Assembly: GCA_964553915.1 (NCBI GenBank)
Contig: CAZKMM010000037.1
Location: 1-19,462, forward strand
Length of the DNA: 19,462 nt
Direction: 5' to 3'
Origin: CAZKMM01 sp964553915
GTDB lineage: Bacteria > RBG-13-61-14 > DRUE01
The translations under genes and the position numbers were made by a program. Under the pieces are notes generated by a model, which had not been told where the DNA came from, did no database searches, and worked only from the letters and a program-made list of their open reading frames with translations. Each line of letters begins with the position of its first letter. Positions within the stretch are counted from its first letter, which is position 1. Shown piece after piece: positions 15,073 through 19,462 of this stretch.

Positions 15073-15101
15073 GCTCTAACATAACCTCTACTTAAGGTCA
15101 A
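15073..15101 (-). promoter_or_regulatory. Possible leaderless promoter of the GT-C-like gene
   Basis: Minus-strand TTGACC (15101-15096), a 17-base spacer and TAGAGC (15078-15073) end 7 bases before the ATG. The -10 hexamer is poor, but the -35 hexamer and the spacing match those of the other leaderless genes in this window. Confidence 0.35.
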
Positions 15102-15136
15102 AGAATTGCTATCTTTCCTTTCCCAAAGCTCCCGAT

Positions 15137-15142
15137 TATAAT
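15137..15142 (+). promoter_or_regulatory. Predicted -10 element of the radical SAM gene (leaderless)
   Basis: A perfect TATAAT ends 7 bases before the ATG of the radical SAM gene and no Shine-Dalgarno is present. I see no good -35 hexamer at 16-18 bases, so an activator may be involved. Confidence 0.5.
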
Positions 15143-15149
15143 AATAAAG

Positions 15150-16547
15150 ATGAAAATCCTGTTTATAAGACCAAATTCAAGAATCATTGCCACCCCGGTT
15201 CCTTTAGGTTTGGGATATATTGCCTCTTATCTAAAAATTCATCGTCCTCAGGATGAACCGAAAATCATTGATGCCCGAAATTTGCGGTTAAAGCCAGAAA
15301 AGATTATCAAACTCGCTCAGGAATTTAACCCGGACCTGATTGGCATCAGTGCCATTAATTTTGAGGCAGACCAGGTTCAAATCCTTGCCCGCCTGCTCAA
15401 ACAAATCCTCCCTCAGACAAGACTAATTCTTGGTGGTCCTTTTCCTTCTGCTAATCGGGATTCTATTTTTACCCAGATTCCGGAAATTGATTATCTGGTG
15501 GTGGGAGAAGGGGAAAAAACCTTTTTGGGTCTGGTTAACGCTCTGGAGCAGGAAATAGAACCGAAGCAGGTGCCGGGGATATTTTATCAAAGGAATGGAG
15601 AAGTCATTTTTACAGGTGAGCCAGAATTTGTAAATAACCTGGACCAGCTTCCTTTTGACTGGGAACTGGTTAATCCCAAAAGTTATTTTCATCACCGGGG
15701 AAGAAACTCAGAAAACATCATTAAATACAGCTATAAAACTTTAAGCATCATCACCAGTCGGGGCTGTCCTTTTGGCTGTATCTTTTGCCATAACATTTTT
15801 GGGAAAAAATTCCGTGCCCGCTCTCCGGAAAAAGTGGTGGAGGAGATTGCTCTGCTCAGGCATAAATACGGGGTGGAGGAGCTGGAAATTGTAGATGATT
15901 CTTTTAATCTGGATTTAAATCGTGCCAAAGAAATCTGTCAGGGTATTATAGACCGCGGGCTCGGGCTTCATCTCACTCTTCCCAACGGGATTCGGGGGGA
16001 CATTGTAGATGAGGAATTTTTAGACCTGTTAAAGCAGGCAGGATTCTACCGAATTGCCTTTGCGGTGGAAAGTGCCAGCCCGAGAATTCAAAAGTTGATT
16101 AAAAAGCGAATCAATCTGGAAAAAGTCAAATGGGCAATTGAAGAGACCAACAAAAGGGGAATGATTGCCACCGGTTATTTTATTATGGGCTTTCCTACCG
16201 AAACTGAGGAAGACATAAAAATGACTATAGAATTTGCCTGCTCTTCCAAACTCAGTGTTGCCAGCTTCTTTTACTTAAATCCTTTCCCTGGCACCGAGGT
16301 GGGGAAAATGGTGGGAGAGGAAAAACTGGTTAATAAACAGTTTCGGGATTACAGCACGATGACGGTAAATTTAAGTGCGGTGAGCGATGAGATTCTTCAT
16401 CGGTTGAACAAATGGGCATATCGGAGATTTTATTTAGACCCGAAAAGGGCATGGCGGACCTTCCAGTTAGTGCCCAAGAATTTCCGAACTCTGCTCAATG
16501 CCTTCTTGGTCTTTCGGCTCTTCTTTCAGGATTCAGTTAACCAGTAA
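15150..16547 (+). CDS. B12-binding domain radical SAM protein
   Basis: A 465-residue class B radical SAM enzyme. The N-terminal cobalamin-binding Rossmann domain spans about 1-165, with LGGPFPS (94-100) and YLVVGEGE (115-122); the expected His of the lower-ligand motif is absent near D41-A-R-N, so cobalamin may bind His-off. The 4Fe-4S cysteines are C206, C210 and C213 (RGCPFGCIFC), followed by the glycine-rich and ESAS-type segments of the radical SAM barrel (VESAS 306-310, GYFIMGFP 342-349). Members methylate or rearrange unactivated carbons; related ones act on hopanoids, lipids, bacteriochlorophyll or antibiotics. The divergent GT-C gene hints at an envelope role but does not prove it. 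The start has no Shine-Dalgarno and lies close to TATAAT. Confidence 0.92.
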   Translation: MKILFIRPNSRIIATPVPLGLGYIASYLKIHRPQDEPKIIDARNLRLKPEKIIKLAQEFNPDLIGISAINFEADQVQILARLLKQILPQTRLILGGPFPSANRDSIFTQIPEIDYLVVGEGEKTFLGLVNALEQEIEPKQVPGIFYQRNGEVIFTGEPEFVNNLDQLPFDWELVNPKSYFHHRGRNSENIIKYSYKTLSIITSRGCPFGCIFCHNIFGKKFRARSPEKVVEEIALLRHKYGVEELEIVDDSFNLDLNRAKEICQGIIDRGLGLHLTLPNGIRGDIVDEEFLDLLKQAGFYRIAFAVESASPRIQKLIKKRINLEKVKWAIEETNKRGMIATGYFIMGFPTETEEDIKMTIEFACSSKLSVASFFYLNPFPGTEVGKMVGEEKLVNKQFRDYSTMTVNLSAVSDEILHRLNKWAYRRFYLDPKRAWRTFQLVPKNFRTLLNAFLVFRLFFQDSVNQ

Positions 16548-16548
16548 T

Positions 16549-16577
16549 TTTACTTAACTAAATGAGCCTGCTAAAGT
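16549..16577 (+). promoter_or_regulatory. Predicted leaderless promoter of the AAA+/VWA operon
   Basis: TTTACT (16549-16554), a 17-base spacer and TAAAGT (16572-16577) lie before the ATG, which begins 7 bases after the -10 hexamer. Each hexamer matches consensus at four of six positions. The -35 begins one base after the radical SAM stop codon. No Shine-Dalgarno is present. Confidence 0.5.
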
Positions 16578-16584
16578 TAATAAT

Positions 16585-18045
16585 ATGGAAGCTCTTAAAG
16601 AAATAAAAACCCTGGGAGATTTAAGAGCCAGCGGTTGGAAAGACCGTTCGGTCAAACAGGAGCTGGCAGAAAATCTTTTAGAAAAAATCCGAACAGGCGA
16701 GGAACTCTTCCCGGGAATTCTCGGCTATGAGCAAACAGTGATTCCGGAGCTGGAAAATGCCATTCTCTCCGGGCATGATTTGATTATTCTGGGAGAAAGA
16801 GGGCAGGCAAAGAGCCGGATAATCCGGCTTTTAATCAATTTTCTGGACGAATGGATGCCCGCGGTGGAAGGCTGTGAAATTAATGACCATCCTTATCATC
16901 CGGTTTGTGCGGTTTGTCGGGCTAGAGCAATTGAGCTGGGAGACCGCCTGCCCATCCGCTGGATTCACCGCTCGGAAAGATACGGGGAAAAACTGGCAAC
17001 CCCGGATGTCTCTATGGCAGATTTAATCGGAGATATTGACCCAATCAAGATTGCAGAAGGAAGGTATCTTTCAGACCAGTCCGCGATTCATTTTGGTCTT
17101 CTTCCCCGCTGTAATCGGGGTATTTTTGCAATTAACGAGCTTCCTGACCTTTCGGAAAAAGTGCAGGTTGGTCTCTTTAATATCCTGGAAGAAAGAGATA
17201 TTCAGATTAAAGGCTATAAGTTTCAGCTTCCTTTAGATATTTATATTGTTGCCACTGCTAACCCTGAAGATTATACCAATCGAGGAAAAATCATCACTCC
17301 CTTAAAAGACCGCTATTCCTCTCAGGTGCGCACCCATTATCCCAAAGATATAGAGACTGAGATTGCAATTATTGAGCAGGAAGCCGGAATTTTCCTGACT
17401 GCGGAAGAGGAGCTTCGGGTTCCCGGGTTTATCAAAGAGATTATTGCGGAAATTACCTTTGAAGCCCGCAAGAGCCCGGAGGTAAATCAATCCAGTGGGG
17501 TTTCAGTGAGAATGAGCATTTCAAATTATGAGAACATCATTTCCTCAGCCCGAAAGCGAGCATTACAGCTGGGAGAAAATCCCGCGGTGCCCCGCCTTAC
17601 TGACCTCTCTGCCATTTACCCCAGCAGTCGGGGAAAGATTGAGCTGGAATATACCGGAGAAGAAAGAAGCGAGACCGAGTTGATTGAAATTTTTATTGCC
17701 CGGGCAATTAAAAAGGTTTTTGACCGCTATTTTCAGCCCGAAGAATTTTCCCATCTGACCCGGGCTTTTGAGCGAGGAGCAATAATGGAGGTCTCCAGCG
17801 AATTTCCCAGCAAGGAATATATGGACCTGTTTCAACATTTTCCGGAACTTAAGGAGTTTTTATCTTCCCGCCTGGAAATTTCTTTAACCCAGCCGGAGCT
17901 GGCAAGCGCCTGCGAGTTAATTTTAGAGGGGCTCCATTTAAATCAAAAACTAAACCGCCAGTTAATTCAGAATAAATATCGCTATCAAAAATCCCAAACC
18001 ACCCCCCGGAAGGGTCCTGATGGAACCGGGAAAATTTATCTATAA
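16585..18045 (+). CDS. Magnesium-chelatase-like / MoxR-type AAA+ ATPase
   Basis: A 486-residue AAA+ ATPase of the helix-2-insert (MoxR/chelatase ChlI) clade. Walker A is GERGQAKS (70-77). Walker B reads GIFAINELPDL (179-189), with Asn where Asp is usual, then E185; I recall this N-E pair as normal in this particular family. Sensor 1 is ATANPEDYTNRG (223-234) and PLKDR (239-243) supplies the arginine region. Between the Walker motifs lies a cluster C97, H102, H105, C108 and C111 that could bind zinc. The C-terminal 150 residues are helical. Its end overlaps the VWA gene by 26 bases, so the two form a chelatase I/D-like or MoxR/VWA-like pair that remodels or inserts metal or cofactor into an unknown client. 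It is not a true magnesium chelatase by context, since no porphyrin genes are nearby. Confidence 0.88.
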   Translation: MEALKEIKTLGDLRASGWKDRSVKQELAENLLEKIRTGEELFPGILGYEQTVIPELENAILSGHDLIILGERGQAKSRIIRLLINFLDEWMPAVEGCEINDHPYHPVCAVCRARAIELGDRLPIRWIHRSERYGEKLATPDVSMADLIGDIDPIKIAEGRYLSDQSAIHFGLLPRCNRGIFAINELPDLSEKVQVGLFNILEERDIQIKGYKFQLPLDIYIVATANPEDYTNRGKIITPLKDRYSSQVRTHYPKDIETEIAIIEQEAGIFLTAEEELRVPGFIKEIIAEITFEARKSPEVNQSSGVSVRMSISNYENIISSARKRALQLGENPAVPRLTDLSAIYPSSRGKIELEYTGEERSETELIEIFIARAIKKVFDRYFQPEEFSHLTRAFERGAIMEVSSEFPSKEYMDLFQHFPELKEFLSSRLEISLTQPELASACELILEGLHLNQKLNRQLIQNKYRYQKSQTTPRKGPDGTGKIYL

Positions 18046-19462
18046 ATATTCTCGCTGGGATGGCTCCCAGCTGATTCGCACCGAACTGCTTAAAGCCCGG
18101 GAGCAGTTAATTGAGGACTATCTTAATTTTGGAGATTTCCGCTTTGCTTTTAACTGGATGGTTCGCCAGGGCTCTTCTGCTTTGGAATTTGAAGGCTTAA
18201 ACCAGCTGGCTCAAAAACTTCGGAGCAAAAGAGCTGAGCTTTTATCCCGATTTAATTCCCGAAGCCTGGTGGAGCAGTTCAATCAATGGCTGGAAGAGAT
18301 TTTACAAAAGGAATTCTCTCAACTGGAAGAACTTGAGCGGGAATTATCTTCAGCTTCTTCTTCTAATCTTTCCCGGCTTCAGGAGCTTTTTGAAAAGCAG
18401 TCTTTCCTTCATAATCTTCCTGAGAAATTTCATCAACGGCTTCAGGCTTTAAAAAATTATGAATTTGAAAGCTCAGAGGCAAAAGAAGAATTTGAAAATC
18501 TCTTGGAATATTTTGAAAACCTCCAGCGATTTATGGCTTCTAACTTTTTCTCTGGTCAGGAGCAGATTGACCTGGAACAGGCTATGGAAATGGCACTTCA
18601 ATTACAGAGGTTAGAAGCCTTAATTCAAGCTCTGGAACGAGGGGAACTGGAGGGGATTAATCTGGCAGATTTAGAAGAATTCCTGGACCGGCAAGCCCGC
18701 CAGAGCATAGAACGGCTTCTGGAATTTACTGAATTTCTAAAAGAAAGTGGATTTCTTCTTGATGCCAGCTCGGTCTCTCAGCTCACTCCCCGGGCAATTC
18801 GCCTGATTGGTGAAAAGGCTTTAAAAGATATTTTTCAGGAGGTAGCTACGGAGCTGATGGGAAAACATCGCTCAGGAGCTGGAGGGACGGAGACGATTAT
18901 TCCGGACCAGAGCCGGGCTTTTCAATTTGGCGACCCGCTTCGGCTTCATCTTTTCCGCACCCTGCAAAATGCCTTACAAAGGGAATTTATGGAAAGGAGC
19001 GGATTAAGTTCTCAAAGCTCGGCAAAACTCCGGCTCAAGCCCGAGGATTTTGAAGTTGTGGAAAGCGAGCGGGAGAGCCGGAGCGCCACGGTCTTGATGC
19101 TGGATTTATCTTTATCAATGTTTCAGACCGGCAGATTTATTCCTGCAAAAAAAGTTGCATTAGCTCTGGAGCATCTCATCCGCACCCGCTTTCCCCGGGA
19201 TTACTTTTATCTGGTTGGCTTTGCCACTTATGCCCGGATTCTTACCCGAAGAGAACTGATTGAAGCTACCAGTGGGCTGGGAGAAGACATCTTTACCAAT
19301 ATCCAGCATGCTCTGGAGCTTGCCCGCAGGCTTCTAAGCAGGCATCAAAATGCCTCTCGCCAGATTATCCTTATCACGGATGGTCAGCCCACGGCTTTTT
19401 TCCGGGAGGGAAAGCTTTATATTGAATGGCCTTATTTCGGGGTGGCACCCGAGGCCAACCAG
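18020..19462 (+). CDS. VWA-domain protein, partner of the AAA+ ATPase (partial, runs off right edge)
   Basis: An open frame of 481 codons with no stop before the window ends. It starts at ATG 18020 inside the ATPase gene, with GGAAGGG five bases upstream. The first 355 residues are mainly charged helices rich in Glu, Leu and Gln with coiled-coil character. A von Willebrand A domain begins near residue 357: the MIDAS motif is D362-L-S364-L-S366, a metal-ligating Thr fits in DIFTNIQHAL, and the second Asp is D454 in ITDGQP. MoxR-type ATPases are commonly encoded beside such VWA proteins, which act as the substrate-holding or adaptor subunit. The C-terminal end is missing. The domain call is firm; the biological client is not known. 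Confidence 0.88.
   Translation, partial: MEPGKFIYKYSRWDGSQLIRTELLKAREQLIEDYLNFGDFRFAFNWMVRQGSSALEFEGLNQLAQKLRSKRAELLSRFNSRSLVEQFNQWLEEILQKEFSQLEELERELSSASSSNLSRLQELFEKQSFLHNLPEKFHQRLQALKNYEFESSEAKEEFENLLEYFENLQRFMASNFFSGQEQIDLEQAMEMALQLQRLEALIQALERGELEGINLADLEEFLDRQARQSIERLLEFTEFLKESGFLLDASSVSQLTPRAIRLIGEKALKDIFQEVATELMGKHRSGAGGTETIIPDQSRAFQFGDPLRLHLFRTLQNALQREFMERSGLSSQSSAKLRLKPEDFEVVESERESRSATVLMLDLSLSMFQTGRFIPAKKVALALEHLIRTRFPRDYFYLVGFATYARILTRRELIEATSGLGEDIFTNIQHALELARRLLSRHQNASRQIILITDGQPTAFFREGKLYIEWPYFGVAPEANQ

Noticed and set aside
15066..15085. Five-codon leader peptide overlapping the GT-C start (ATG at 15083)
   Set aside because: The GAGG lies only two bases before the ATG, too close for a ribosome site, and the frame is too short to judge.

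Overview
The window looks like chromosomal DNA of a moderately AT-rich, Gram-negative-type (diderm) bacterium. An MlaE/MlaF-type lipid ABC transporter and a secreted DUF3108 protein point to an outer membrane. The order rplM-rpsI-argC is one I recall from Aquificales and Geobacter-like deltaproteobacteria. The IolM-like dehydrogenase recalls Thermotoga. No single phylum can be fixed from this; an uncultured candidate-phylum lineage is plausible. I see no phage, insertion sequence, CRISPR array, rRNA or tRNA.

Layout. (1) 1-2116, minus strand: the 3' part of a lipid-transport operon with two tandem MlaF-like ATPases followed by an MlaE permease that runs off the left edge; an orphan 182-residue protein lies just upstream (2166-2714). 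(2) 2831-5899, minus strand: a redox operon (nitroreductase, IolM-like scyllo-inosose dehydrogenase, a second zinc-type dehydrogenase) closed by a hairpin terminator at 2786-2828. (3) 6022-7218, plus: a GT4 lipid-type glycosyltransferase, converging on and overlapping mutS (7208-9910, minus). (4) 10022-12778, plus: rplM-rpsI, then argC and a DUF3108 lipoprotein/secreted protein. (5) 12780-15065, minus: a large GT-C-like membrane protein, divergent from a B12-binding radical SAM protein (15150-16547). (6) 16585 to the right edge, plus: a chelatase-like AAA+ ATPase overlapping a VWA-domain partner.

Two themes stand out. First, many first-in-operon genes (2116 minus, 6022 plus, 10920 plus, 15065 minus, 15150 plus, 16585 plus) have a -10-like hexamer ending only 7-8 bases before the ATG and no Shine-Dalgarno, most with a -35-like hexamer 16-17 bases further upstream. 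This predicts leaderless mRNAs. Genes inside operons, and rplM, carry ordinary Shine-Dalgarno sites. Second, the two MlaF-like ATPases have complementary substitutions: one has a damaged signature motif, the other a changed Walker B glutamate and H-loop histidine. Together these would place all defects in one of the two ATP sites of a heterodimer.

Functions are mostly housekeeping (ribosome, mismatch repair, arginine synthesis) or envelope-related (lipid transport, glycosylation, possible lipid-modifying radical SAM enzyme). The inositol-type dehydrogenase operon and the AAA+/VWA pair are the accessory modules with the least certain roles.
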